From Vermamoeba vermiformis (Eukaryota; Tubulinea; Echinamoebida), in NCBI GenBank assembly GCA_045837725.1, contig JBEWZL010000152.1, positions 1-64,000 on the forward strand: a stretch of 64,000 nt of DNA, read 5' to 3'. Positions within the stretch are counted from its first letter, which is position 1. The number at the start of each line of letters is the position of its first letter. A program made the translations under genes and the position numbers. The notes under the pieces were generated by a model that did not search any database, was not told the origin of the DNA, and was given only the letters and a program-made list of their open reading frames with translations. Of this stretch, positions 52,219-64,000 are shown in pieces.

Positions 52219-55200
52219 TCACGAAGTCCTTTGTTTCTTCCGTTTATGCTTCTCTTTTTTATCTTTCTTGTCCTTCTTATCTTTGTGCTTTCGTTTCTTC
52301 GATTTTTTGTGCTTTTTGTCTCGCTTTTCCTTCTTGTCTTTGTGTTTTCGCTTGGATGATTCCTCATCTGAAGATGCGGAGCTGGCCGATGACTCGGAGG
52401 ATTCAATATTCATTGGCATAATGTAAGAAAGACCGCTGTTAGCACCAAGTAGCGGGGTGGGTGGCAATTCAGGGCCAATAACTTCTTCTGGCTCCTCGGG
52501 GGCTTGGATTTGATCTGGATGCACATCTGGAACTTTCTCTTCGACGGGCAGAATAACATGAGCAGTACTATCACTAGGCTCACTACTCTTAGCGGTGTCT
52601 TGAGCGATGACCGGAGTTTTCTTCTTGTGCGTCGTCAACGACTTGAAATTCAATCCTTCTTCCTCTTCATTATCTTGATCCAGTGGCTCTATCAACTTCG
52701 ATTTCATTCTTGCTTCACGTTCCTTAATAAGGTCTTCTTTAAGCTCTGCCCGAATCTCTTCTTCGGTCTTCTCGGGTTGTGTGACTTTATCCTCTTCCAC
52801 CATCATTTTGGCGTTGTCAACCACTGCTTCATCAGCGACTTGTTCTTGATCTTGTTTGTTAGTGTCAGTCTCATTGTTTTCTTCGTTGTTTTCTTCATTG
52901 TTTTCTTCTTCATCCTCCTCTTCATCAGATGCTTCAAAAATAGCTTTGAACAAATCAATGGACGGCTTTTCTTCTTCCTTGATTTCCTCTTCCTCATCGT
53001 CTTCTTTCTTATCCTCGTCTTCTTTTATTCTCATCTTTGTTATCTTCTTCGTTTGCATTCTTTACAGCGTCTTGACCCTTGGCTAATTCGGGCATAAATT
53101 GCGGCAATTCCATCTCCATGAAGATATCAATAGCAGCCTTTCGCTCTTCTTTCTTCTTGTCCCAATCTTGAGCGCCCTTGTACGGGTTCATAATGTTGAA
53201 TCGTTTGCATAATAGGCCAGATGGTCTCCATTCTTCAGTACTTCTGGTAAGTCTACCAAACATTTTCATTTGTGCCGCATCCGCTTGCACAGACGTGTCA
53301 GTCTGGTATTCAGTCAATTCTTTATCGTTATACTCTTCATTGCCGAGCATAACATTCGCGGATGTGAATCGTTTCGCCATGGCTTCAGACAGTGGCTTGA
53401 ATTTTCCCCAGACACGCGCAAATTCATCGTGCTCTCTGACGCGTTGTTCTTGGGTCAGTCCGTCCTTCCAATCCTCGGGCTTGAGTTCTTCTCCTCGTTG
53501 AACTTTCAACCAGAAATCATATCGCTTTTGCTTCTCTTTGTCGAATCTGAATGGGCCAAATGCCTCAGCGAGAGGTTTGCTCGTGTCTATTTTCTTCTCT
53601 TCTTCGTCAAGGTTGTGCGTACCACTCGATGCGAATCTGTCAGTCTTTATGCCTAATTTGGCAAGTGCTTCACTGGCTGCGTTTGGAGCCGCTAACGCGT
53701 TTGTTGGTGCAGCACCTGCAGGCACTGCTCCACCAAGCTTTTGCAGCCTTTCGCGGTCTTCTTTTGAGATCAAATCGAAGACACTTCGCTTCAGCGGTTG
53801 TTCGCCCAACAGCTCTCCACGTTGTTCTGGTGTGATTTGATATTGAGGGATTTGAGCTGCTGTCGAGAGCATCGCTTCAGCGTTGACAGGTGTCACTCGG
53901 TGACGCGGGTCAAAGTCACGTGGCACATCTGGTGCTGCGAAGAACTTTTGTTGCTGAAGTACGCGATGAGCTTTCACGAAGCCAGGGATGATTGGTCGTC
54001 CGTCTTCACCGAACTCAGTCGCCACTAAACTTGTCAACTTTCCTTTTTTAGCATCATAGTCCATTTTGTCATATCGACTAGGTTCATCTTCGATAACACG
54101 AGAATATTCGGACCTGTTGTCGGAGTCATAAACGTCAAAAGCAGATCCGCCTCCTTCGAGTACACTCATGCCAAAGTCTAATTATAGATATTAGCAAAAG
54201 TTGCTATTATTGTGCCGTATTGACTTACCAGCACCGCCAGAGTACTCAACGCCCATTTTGATTCGTTGTTTTTCTTTAGGTTTGCCGGGCAGGTCGCCAG
54301 ATCTGCCTTCGCGCATCGCACGAAACTCCGGGGCTTGAGAATACGGGTCATAGCCGAGACCAAAATGATCGTCTTTAGGTTTGAACTCCATCACTTCGGT
54401 GTTCTTTGGCGCTACTCCAACTTCAGCAGCGAGTGCTGAAATTGCTTCGTCGTCACTCTCATCGTCTCGTTCAACGCCCGGAGGCAACGCCACGCCATAC
54501 TTTTTCTTGTTCTTAGGCACTATAATGAATAGAGTATAAGACTGTGTGACTATTAACAATGTTCATTAGTAACGTACCTTTCTTTTTACGAGGACCAATG
54601 CCGTGACCTTCGCGCCAACCCATCAAACGCAGCAATCGAACGCCAGCTGAGTCTTTAGCAGGAGTAATAAGGTCTTCTAATCCGCCACTAATATAGATTA
54701 GTATCGAATATACTAGTTTAATACTTTGAAATTATATACTAGTTTTTGAAAATGATTACATACGTTTTGCTAGCACGAGAAGATCCAAAAGTGTCGAAAT
54801 CGGAGGCGGCTGAAACATCTTTTGCACCTAGTCCCATTTCCTATAATAAAGTGCTTGTTAGATATATGCTTTATTGGTGGTTAATACGGATGCGTTTGTT
54901 ACGTACTTCAAAGTCTTCTTCGTCCATAAAGTCTGTGGCTTGTTGACCACTCCCGGCTGCACGATTAGAACGCGACGAAACGAACTGAGAAGGCGCCCAA
55001 CCTAGTGTATTTAAATTAGTCATAGCATATTAAAAAACTAACGCACGATCTCGTTACAAAAACGAATATTTGCTCACTGAACGTCAATTAGCGAGTTAGT
55101 CGATAAAAGCTAATGATTTCATAATATAATGCTACATAGTACGAAAATAATATAGCTTACCTTGCGCGCTTCCTACAGTGTTGTTGTAGCCAGCGACACG

Positions 55201-55763
55201 CCCTCCCTTGAAAGCACCTTGTGGCAGAACTTTGCGACCGCGCTCATCTTTAAGCTGAAAAAATAATATTAATTTCAATTAATATCAAAGAAAATGAGCG
55301 AGCTCGTATTTGAGATCTGCGATCGAAAAGAAATCGCAAAGAATAATTTCAGCTTTACTTGCGAAAAATGAATACTTACTTCTTGCTTATATATAGGCAC
55401 ATATTTGTCTTTATTAACTTCTTCGCGTTGTCGTCGCGTCATTTTTGCCGTTTCTTCTTCCGTTTCAAAGCGAGTTCCGATCAGAGTAATAGTTGGATCT
55501 GGACCACCTAATAATTTTAAAAAAATTGTAAGCGGCATATTACATCAAAGGGACATATTTGGCATTTACACAGGTGAAAAACAAAAATATACAAATAAAA
55601 ATAAAATATTACTCAAACGCTTAAAGGTAAGCACGAACTTAATAATACCGATAAATAATTATTATGAATATAAAAAATATAATAGTGAATATTTACCTGG
55701 CATATCGTCGTCAGGCTCGTCATCTGTCGGTCGCTTCTTTCTTGGCTTTTGTCTGTTTGCCAT
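52219..55763 (-). CDS. GPATCH1: G-patch protein GPATCH1 (splicing factor)
   Basis: Nuclear protein of about 870 residues, start ATG at 55761-55763 (MANRQKPRKKRP). The N-terminal DUF1604 region has FETEEETAKMTRRQREEVN-like and DFMDEEDFEEMG segments. The G-patch reads LLRLMGWREGHGIG and continues PRKKK. Central conserved parts are GLGYDPYSQAPEF, GMSVLEGGGSAFDVYD and GFVKAHRVLQQQKFF. The later part has LCKRFNIMNPY and the acidic IDLFKAIFEASDEEED motif typical of GPATCH1. A frame change before this motif is explained by a 52-nt intron at about 53014-53065 (GTAAAG to GAG). It ends in SRSK-poor, Lys/Arg-rich KHKDKKEKRDKKHKK blocks. G-patch proteins activate DEAH helicases; GPATCH1 acts in the spliceosome C complex. 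Confidence 0.92.
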
Positions 55764-56429
55764 TGTGATGTATTTATAATCACTAATACTACGAATACTA
55801 TTTAATTCTTAATTTCATTGCATTGAGGTCTGGTCCGTCTGCAGCAGAAAAATAAAATATTTGGCATAAACTTCATTTTTCTATCGACTACTGGCCCAGA
55901 CGGATCACAAGAACACGCGCCAAACTACCGCAAGCATGCCGTAACCCCGTTTATAACCATAATATAAAATTTAAGTATTCCAGCAGACGGGAGTGGGTTA
56001 GGATCTTTTTTAGAGGAGGACAACTAGCTCGATCTGGAGGTTAGTATTTACTCTGCAAAAAGTAAACTATTAGTGGCATAATATTACAATTTTAGTTTAA
56101 AGAATAATCGAGTGTAGATAAATTAATCAAACTTATATTTTTTTATTATTCGCCAAATATACCTTTCGTTTAACGCGCTGTGGTTTTCATTTATATACAT
56201 TTTTACCGAATTAATTGCGCAATGAATGACAATTTTGACAGCAGATCTCTGCGGGCTCGTAACTTTGCTTCAACGTATTGTAGGCGCACAAAATATTGAT
56301 AAATCCCTTTTTAATCATAATGGCATTATTTTCCGACCCGATATTACATTATGGGTTACAATATAATATCGCAAAGGCTTTGATCTCAAAGTACTACCCC
56401 GTAATCAATTGAAGACCACAACTGATACA
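55764..56429. promoter_or_regulatory. Upstream region of the first lectin-array gene
   Basis: Three blocks are shared with the second lectin-array gene: TTTTGACAGCAGATC then GCGG at 56233-56254, TTCCGACC at 56331, and CAATTGA at 56406. The left end also holds the promoter of GPATCH1. No gene is seen. Confidence 0.6.
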
Positions 56430-59400
56430 ATGAAGATCTCTGGAGCGGCATTAATAGCTCTATTAATGCTATTATGCACTTCCGCAGTACGCAGCGAGAG
56501 TTTTTTTCTTGGTTCAAACCAAAACCAAACTCCGTTCGCTGCAGCAGATCTAACGACCTATCTTGGAGCAACAATCACCCAAAACAACACTCTACTTCTT
56601 ACTACATCTGATACTCACGTTGCGGGAGTAGCCGTTTACCCACAGCCGGTCACCGTTCACCTCGGATGGAGCACATCTTTTCTTTGGAACACTACCAACT
56701 GCAATAGTGTTAACCTTGAGGAAGGAAAATCCACTGATGGGTAAGGATATATCTTTAACTATGCATCTAATCAGCTTTAGATGGAGCTTTTTTATTTCAG
56801 AAACAAATCTGGATGCCAACCAAGTAAACAATGCAGTTGATTACATGGGAGTCGGAAATGCTCCCGATATCTTCTTAATAGGATACGTTAGTTCTCTAAA
56901 TGAGTTCCACTTATGTGACTGGTATGAAGAATTAATGATTCCTTATGAAACTAACCTTCGCCTTTAGGGAGGTAGCACCACCGGCGCCCTCTTGGGTACA
57001 CACAAGTGCTCCATTCTTCCGAAAAAATTGCCGCACATTTCCCGTTACCTCACTCCCTCGATTAGCGTGTACAACTACTCGAATACAATTTGTCTATAAC
57101 AGCAATACTGACTTGGTTACTGTACAAGTAAGTATACTTACAACTATCTCCTCCATTGAACTCCGATAATTAATAATAATTACTAGATTAATTCGTGGCT
57201 TGGCTATACCAGCTTTCAATTTTCGTTAGAGCGCAAGTTTAAACCGATCCAATATTATGTTGGCCTTGCAGCAGGAAACGATAATTTTGCTCGTAAACAA
57301 GAGATGAGATCTTGGTATTTTACTTCGGTCAGTCTGTTGACGGAATTTGTCCAAGACAAAAGCTTGACCTTCACGGTTGGGGGCAGAGGAAAAATTATTC
57401 AAGAAGAAGGCGTGCCCCGAATTGAACTCACATCGGGACCTAATATGGCTGGTATAGCTATGCTTAACAGCGCCGTGGTGAAGATTCAAGATCAGTTTTC
57501 TACGAATTTTCATTGGTCAATTTTCAACTGCGACCAACAGGCCGGCGGCGATGGGTAAGCACTATACTAATACCATCGAAATATTTATTAATAGTATTAA
57601 TTTATCCGTTTAGATTTGCCCTCTTACTCTCCGCTAATCCCGCCGCCTCACCGTCCAACGCTCCATACACGCCGACTGCCGCAAACATCGGTTTGCCCTC
57701 CACTGATCGATTGTCATTTATTGCATACAGTCACCTTGTACAATGAATTCTACGTTGCTACTAAGTAAGTGCACGTTACTACTAACAAAAAGACGACTAA
57801 CAGTGGCAACCTTTAGTGCATCTGGGCAATCTGGACAGTTAAATCTTTTGTACCCGACATATCCGAACCCGTTACCAAGATTCGCCTGTGATCAAACTCA
57901 TGCCTTTGAAATAACATACAGTAAAGGCATCGTCAAGGTAATATAGTAGCGCTTTCGAGTTGAAAAAACTAATTTACTTTAAATAGATATCGGTGGACGG
58001 AACGTTCCTCATCGCGGCAGAATTGTCGCTTGACGCGTCTAAACCGTATTTCATTGGGTTTTCTGGCGCGGCCCACGGCGAGGTCTATTCGACGCAGTAC
58101 ATCACAAAATGGTCTTTCAAATCAATTCCAGAAACACCTTTCGCAGACACATGGCGCATCACCAACTTTTTACAAGACCAAGATTCAATTGCCGTTCTTG
58201 GCACCGCAAGTATTTCGAACGCTACAACTTATGCAAATTTGGACACGTACGGAAGTGAACTTATGGGCGAAGACAACGTTGGTGCCATCGTTCACAAAAC
58301 ACCTTTCCTGGCACATAATGGCTTTGCGAGTAAATTCATATGGCAGGCAACACCCTGCAATTCGGATCCAAATGATGGGTACGCTTACATATTGTCCGTA
58401 TTCTACTGTCGACTAACGTTTTATGACAGATGGACACTGGTCTTAACTTCAGATCCGCTCGTGCTTCAAATGCAAAACATGACGGATACACGTCTAGGTT
58501 TGACGAAGTTGCATAATGTAGTTACATTTACGTTCCATGTTATGTCGGCACGAAAGACAATTTGTCAATGGTATGTTCGCAGCGGCGGGCTTTGGGTTCG
58601 TTATTCTTACGAGGTTTATACTAGGACAAACTTTCTAAACGACACAGTCGTTGATTTCCGTGACGCCACTGAATACTGCACGTACAGACCAATGACAACG
58701 CCGCAGCCTTGCTATTTTCTCGCGTATCAGTTAGTGTTTGGACTAAAGCTGAACAACGACCAATTAACGGTAAGAATATCGAGTATTAGTATTTATTTTT
58801 CATTGTTATTCTGATCACTTGACCAGTTCCTCTTTGGTGATGATATGATCGGAGATATAATACCGCTATTGCTGCCTGCAAACTATTATTACATTGGTTT
58901 AATCGGAGTCGATCACGACCCAAACATGCGACAAAGTTTGAGCTTGTGGAATCTGGAACAACCTTCTCTGCACCAATTCAGCTTTGCACTGGTCTCGAGT
59001 CACCTGCAATACTTTGCACATTTCGCTACAGACCCTCTCATTAGCGACACCGTAACGAGTCCGCCAGGGTCTACCTCGCTGACGATTCACAAGACTCCGT
59101 TGCCTGCACACCTTGGCTTTACAACGTCATTCACTTGGGCACCAACTTTCTGCGAGAGAGCGGGATTTAGCTTCTTCTTAACGAAAACAGGACTTTCAGA
59201 GGTCGTTCAAGCATCGGATGAAGAAACTGGAAGACTTGGCACTGCTGCTTTGTCTGGTGTAACGTCGGTCTCGTACATGTCAACGACGAACGAATTGAAG
59301 GCCTTCTTCAAGTATGAACTGAATTTCGGTAGCAAAGTTTGATACTAACAACGAACAGCTCCACGTTAAGTGCCGCACAAACATATAGTTCAAACGACAC

Positions 59401-60448
59401 CCTGGATCTGTGCGACGACGGAGTCCTTTTTTTCGTTGCCATTGAATATACAGCCAAAAACGAACTTCGCGTACGACCCTTGTGTAGTGTATTATGCGCA
59501 CAACTAATCACTTTATTGTAGGTATTTGTCAATAACGAGCTTGCACTGGCAGTTTACGATAGAACTCGCACAGTAATTGACCCGTCTGTCTATTACGTTG
59601 GAATTAGCATCACTGCGGGATCTGTCAGCAGTTGGAAGTTTGATGCGATTGTGCCACTCAAACAATTTGATTTTAACTTCAACAACAAGTCTGAGATCGA
59701 CTTGCTTGGCAGTGCATTGATCATCGACAACAAACTTCGATTGACCACTGGAGGCAGCGAGTCAGGTGTTGGCTTGTATCCATCGATGATCTATGCTCAC
59801 ACTGGCTTCAACTCAACTCTCACATGGACTCCCTCGAACTGCGACGCTGCAAACAATGGCGCTGACGGGTAAGATTCACTGCGAATGAAGGTTGCTTAAA
59901 CTCACCAAACATTGAAGCTTCACTTTGTTCTTGACAAAGACACATCCTCTCCACTCCGAGGTGTATTCATCAAGTGGTGGCCTGTTAGGTGTGCGTGCCA
60001 TGTCGAACGTTGTGATGTTTGCTTACAGCGCGACCTACAACGAGTTCTATGTTTGCAATTGGTATGTATTACAACAAACAGGAATATTCTGAGATCAACC
60101 TAATTTGTTTTGCCTAGGACTACGCCACTGGATGTTAACTTCCGTTGGATTTGCAACTACGTGATTCCAGTACCAGGACCGAAGATGACTTGTCCAAACA
60201 GTTACATATTCAGCTACTCTTATGATCACGAGACATTCACAGTAAGTGCACGTTATTCTCGTTTTGATTGAGTTCGTACTGACGAACACGTGACTTGTTT
60301 TTAGCTTTCAGTGAACGGAACACAACAATTCACAGCTTCGTTGATGCTCGAACCAGTGCCGTATTTTGTTGGTCTTTCAGGAGCAACGGGAGGAGGATAC
60401 TTCACACAAGATGTCTCTGATTGGTCGTTCGAAAGCATTGCGTTGTAA
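56430..60448 (+). CDS. Secreted protein with five legume-lectin-like domains
   Basis: Protein of about 1,090 residues in about 18 exons, start ATG at 56430 with signal peptide MKISGAALIALLMLLCTSAV. Five tandem domains of 200-230 residues start near 56490, 57340, 58130, 58960 and 59650. Each repeats the same plan: a strand ending in a GVAVY/GVGLY-type segment, an aromatic strand such as GWSTSFLWNTTNC, GFTTSFTWAP or GFNSTLTWTPSNC, then DG-F (often with an intron at DG). Many end with YFIGFSGAA...WSFKSI or YFVGLSGAT...WSFESI. This order matches L-type lectins, where the DG pair helps bind metal and sugar. The NEFY/NEFHxC(D/N)W motif recurs. No membrane anchor is seen. Lectin activity is inferred from these motifs. 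Confidence 0.8.
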
Positions 60449-61027
60449 TCCCAGCGGGTCACTGTTGTATTTTGTTCGGTGAACTTAAACACGCTCCTTA
60501 TTTACCTCCTCCATTACTACAGCACATATGGCTTGTAATATTATTTTGCACCTATACAGCTGTATAGCATTGCAAGATTCCAGAGTCAACCCTCCAAGAT
60601 CGGTAAAACAACGGTAGATGCGGTCACTAAAAATTTAAAAAAAATCTTAAACTGCATTTACGGAGAATTATAGAATTTTTTAAGCAAGAAAAATTCGATT
60701 CAATACGCTAAATTATTTTCATAATTTAAAAATGAAATTTACGAATGCTAGTCAACCCGAAAAAAGATTCGCTTACAGCAATAGCAATGAATTATTTTTT
60801 TTTGGGCTTGGCTAAAAATACTGGCTGATGATTTTTGACAGCAGATCCTAGCGGACCATAAACTTCACTGTACCCTCGAATTACTGGGTATTACAAAGCT
60901 CATTCTAGAGTCAATACTATGTGCACACGTTTCCGACCTTAATTTATTGCATTCGACTGCGCACAGCCTTTTAATAGCCGCAGCTCCAGCTAATTAGTTG
61001 CAAAACAATTGAATAAGAGCACCACAA
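60449..61027. promoter_or_regulatory. Spacer and promoter between the two lectin-array genes
   Basis: The blocks TTTTGACAGCAGATC/GCGG at 60833-60854, TTCCGACC at 60931 and CAATTGA at 61006 repeat those upstream of the first copy. The rest is AT-rich with no gene seen. Confidence 0.65.
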
Positions 61028-64000
61028 ATGATAAGTCACTATCGTTTGCTAGTGCTTATAATATTCGTTAGTGTATCAGCAGTACGCAGCGCTAGATTTT
61101 CGCTTGGATCTGGCACTGGCGAGCAGTTCACTCCGTTTGCCTCAGCCAATTTTACAACGTATCTTGCTGCAAGCATTAATGAAGATAATATACACCTAGT
61201 ATCTCCAAATGATACCAGTGGTGTCGTTGTTTATACTCAGCCAGTCCAAGTCAAGCTTGGATTCAAAACCTTCTTCAATTGGACCACATCCAACTGTCCG
61301 ACCTCCATTAATCCTCTCTTAGACGTTAAATACACTGACGGGTACGTAATGAATAAGATGGAAGAAGTTTATGGCGTATTAATCGAATCTTTTTAGCGTG
61401 ACTTTCTTTGTTTCAGAAACGAATCCGTCCATCAACCAAATAAACAGCTCCACGACCTTCATGGGAATCAGTATGCTCTCTAATACTCTTTCAATTGGTT
61501 ATGTGACCTCACTGAATGAGTTTCACGTTTGCGATTGGTAAGACAAAAGTTTCAATAACTGTGCCACATCCGCTCTAACGTTGGTCCAGGATAACGGCTC
61601 CAGATTCCACTGCGATCCCATTTTTCCGTCGCACGTGCAAGACTTTTGACTACTTGAAACCTCGGATTAATTGCGGCGCCCACTTGTTCATCATTAGATA
61701 CGATTCTGAAACGAACGAAATTTTGGTACGTAAAACTCAACTATTCAATCTTAAATAATATTCTTATCGCCGATTAGATGAGTTTGGATTATAATGATGT
61801 TCTAGTCTATCAAATGGGCCGAAGTTTCAAGCAAGCTCCGCACTTCATTGGACTGGCAGCCGGAAGCGACAATTTTCCGCGCCAACAAGATATTCCGTTT
61901 TGGATCTGGGAGTCGCGAGATATCGTCACTGAGTTCACTCAAGAGACTCAACGAATATACTACACAAATTTCGCTGGTCCAGATGACGATCAGAACATAA
62001 TGATGACGTATTACTCCCCCGGTTCCGGTCTTGCAGTTCTAAAAGATAGCATGGCACTCGTTCAACAGCAATTTTCAACGAAATTTATGTGGACTACTTT
62101 ATGGTGTGATCCTGTGTATGGAGGAGGAGACGGGTAAATCTGGATTAACTTCTATATTTAGCTATTACTAACAATTTGTAATCAGTTTTGCATTCGTGCT
62201 GGCAAAAGCAGTGCCAGAGACTTTTGCACAGAACAATGGCGGTAGCGGAAGCGATCTTGGAGTCAAGTTGAAAAGCAATGTAGCTATTGTCGGCTACAGT
62301 TACGTGCGAAATGAATTCTACGTCGGAAAATGGTACGTTGTACAACCGAATTGGTCAGTGAACTAACATTAATGATTTTTGATATTAGGACGACACCCGT
62401 TGCTGACGATATCAGCGCTGTGGTCCCGACATTCCCAAGTCCAATTGAAAGATTGTCCTGCGATCAATCGCATGCCTTTGAAATATCGTACTATCACGGA
62501 GTTATTAAGGTACGTCAATTTGCACAAATTCTATTTCAAATACTTAACTTTTTTTTCAGTTGCAAGTGAACGGAGTTTTTCTGTTCGCAGCGGAACTTGC
62601 ATTAGAGCCGCAAGCGCCCTACACTATTGGATTTACTGGAACTAATGGCCAATCTTCGTTCACACAAGTATTCAGCAAATGGTCGTTCAAATCAATGCCG
62701 GATCTCGAAGAGCAATGGAGCATTACCGATTTTTACCAACAGCGTAACTCATTTTCAATTCTTGGAACTGCCTATGTCTCAAATTCCACCGCACTTGGTT
62801 ATCTTAACACCCTCACTGGTTTGGTGAACAATACGGATAATGTCGGAGGCTTCATTTACAATACTCCGTTTCCAGCCCACAACGGTTTTGTCAGCACGTT
62901 TTCTTGGTATTCTCCTTACCGCGCCTTTTGCAATGTAATGTCTATCTTCGACGGGTAAGCCAATCAGTAACAATAGAGCTAGCTCTAATGAAGTACATAG
63001 GTTCACCATCTGTATTAACATCGGATCCGTTGGTGTTGCAAATGCAAAATGTTTCGTACAACGATTTAGGTATTCGAAATCTACGCAACGTCGTGTCAAT
63101 TACAGTGCAAGAGCTAAATGATAAAGCCACCGTTTGTCAATGGTAATAGTTCATCATCGTGGATTCTAATGGTTCTAATTGTTGCGTAGGATTGAGCACC
63201 AAAATACCGCTGCGACAGATTTTCGTATGGCCGAAGAATATTGCCGTAATTTTCCTTTACCACGCTCAGCCTGCGCTATTTCTCCCTACACTGTCTACAT
63301 ACCTTTCGAAATCAACTTGACTGACCAGCAGCTATCTGTAAGTCATAAAAACTATCGTTTGTCCTCACTAATACTTGGTACAGTTAATCGCTCAAGACAC
63401 AGGCACCGTTGAATTTTCAGTTCCGCTAACACTTCCTCCAAGTTCGTACTACATTGGTATCCTAGCAGCGAATCATCACCAAGGGAAACGGAATTTGAAA
63501 GCTTGGAATCTGAAGTTACCACCAACTGCCAATCATTTCAGTTTCTCGTTAAGCAATCACACTGGCTATTTTGAGACCTACAATACGAATCCTTTAGAGA
63601 ATAACAACCAAGTGGTTATCGATGTGGGAACAAATGGATTGGTTGTTCATAAGGTACCCGTCCCCGCTCACTTTGGATTCACAACTTCGTTTGCCTGGAG
63701 TCCTGCAAACTGTTACGACACAGCTGGCTTCAGTTTCTTCCTCACCAAGACGAAGCCGTCAGATGTCACGGTGAAATCGGACGATGAAACCGGTCGTATT
63801 GCAACTGCAGGACTATCGAGCCTGACTTCGATTTCATTCAGCACTGCTTCAAAACAATTCAAGGCCTACTTCGGGTAACATTTTGACTGTACTGTGAATT
63901 ATATGGACATTACTTAACGAAATTACAGCTCGACTTTTGGTGACGCAGCCATTTTCTCTTCCGCCAAATTGAACAGCATGGACTTTTGTCAAACCCGAAA
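61028..64000 (+). CDS. Second secreted legume-lectin-like array protein, runs off the window
   Basis: Tandem paralogue of the preceding gene, start ATG at 61028 with signal peptide MISHYRLLVLIIFVSVSAVRS. Domains follow in the same order: GVVVYTQPVQVKLGFKTFF, then DG-VTFFVSETN and SLNEFHVCDW; FIGLAAGSDNFPRQQ; FACD-type DQSHAFEISYYHGVIKV; YTIGFTGTNG with KWSFKSMPD; a third domain with VLTSDPLVLQMQNV; and a fourth with GFTTSFAWSPANC. Introns at DG codons match the first gene. In the third domain the splice that keeps frame appears to use GTAATG near 62934 and an AAG acceptor near 62990. At least four domains are present and the gene continues past 64000. Confidence 0.82.

Noticed and set aside
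53014-53065. Apparent frameshift in GPATCH1 before the acidic motif
   Set aside because: A 52-nt intron (GTAAAG to GAG) with correct phase explains it.
52504-53097. Phe/Leu-rich plus-strand open frame opposite GPATCH1
   Set aside because: It is the complement of acidic and Lys-rich codons, which always reads as hydrophobic; not a membrane protein gene.
62930-63010. Apparent frameshift in the third domain of the second lectin-array gene
   Set aside because: Using an earlier GTAATG donor and an AAG acceptor keeps frame and aligns with the paralogue; splicing is the simpler reading.

Overview
The window is nuclear DNA from a gene-dense, probably unicellular eukaryote. Genes sit on both strands, usually 100 to 600 bp apart. 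Most are split by many short introns (about 45-70 nt) with GTAAG/GTACG-type donors, CTAAC/CTGAC-like branch sites and TAG/CAG acceptors. Coding DNA is moderately GC-rich, while introns and spacers are AT-rich. The gene mix (kelch-EGF surface protein, ankyrin-PARP, ArfGAP, RhoGAP, ORP and AAA proteins with Asn/Lys-rich tails, F-box proteins) suits an amoeboid protist such as an amoebozoan. That placement is inference, and I cannot name the species.

Region 1 (1-4350) is accessory. It holds the last exon of an unknown gene, a stretch with a 50-bp palindrome-bearing tandem repeat and an 11-bp repeat, a doubtful small spliced gene, and a broken P-loop NTPase. Region 2 (4355-11850, all minus strand) holds a cytochrome b5-acyl-CoA dehydrogenase fusion, a KH-DUF1771-Smr RNA-binding protein, an unusual PX-vWA-RhoGAP protein and a TMEM41-type VTT membrane protein. 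Region 3 (12031-20474, plus strand) holds the mitochondrial presequence protease, a non-phosphorylating glyceraldehyde-3-phosphate dehydrogenase and a MATE transporter. Region 4 (20647-27322, minus strand) holds a TauE/SafE transporter, a PH-ArfGAP-ankyrin-proline-rich protein and an atypical Ras-like GTPase.

Region 5 (27852-44481) holds an AAA ATPase, an old-yellow-enzyme oxidoreductase, a kelch-EGF surface protein and a roughly 9.5-kb gene for a giant chromatin-type PARP. The PARP has a BAH/Tudor-like N-terminus, about 20 ankyrin repeats, then WGR, PARP regulatory and PARP catalytic domains. Region 6 (44768-55763) holds an F-box/LRR protein, an oxysterol-binding protein with a His-rich tail, a DUF427 protein, a damaged-looking F-box/ankyrin gene, a secreted GPI-type protein and GPATCH1. 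Region 7 (56430 to the end) holds two tandem paralogues for secreted proteins built from repeated legume-lectin-like domains. Their upstream regions keep three sequence blocks at identical spacing.

The best candidates for something new are the PX-vWA-RhoGAP fusion, the giant PARP with a charged insert beside its catalytic glutamate, and the tandem lectin-array genes with their shared promoter layout. All identifications come from reading motifs; no database search was run.
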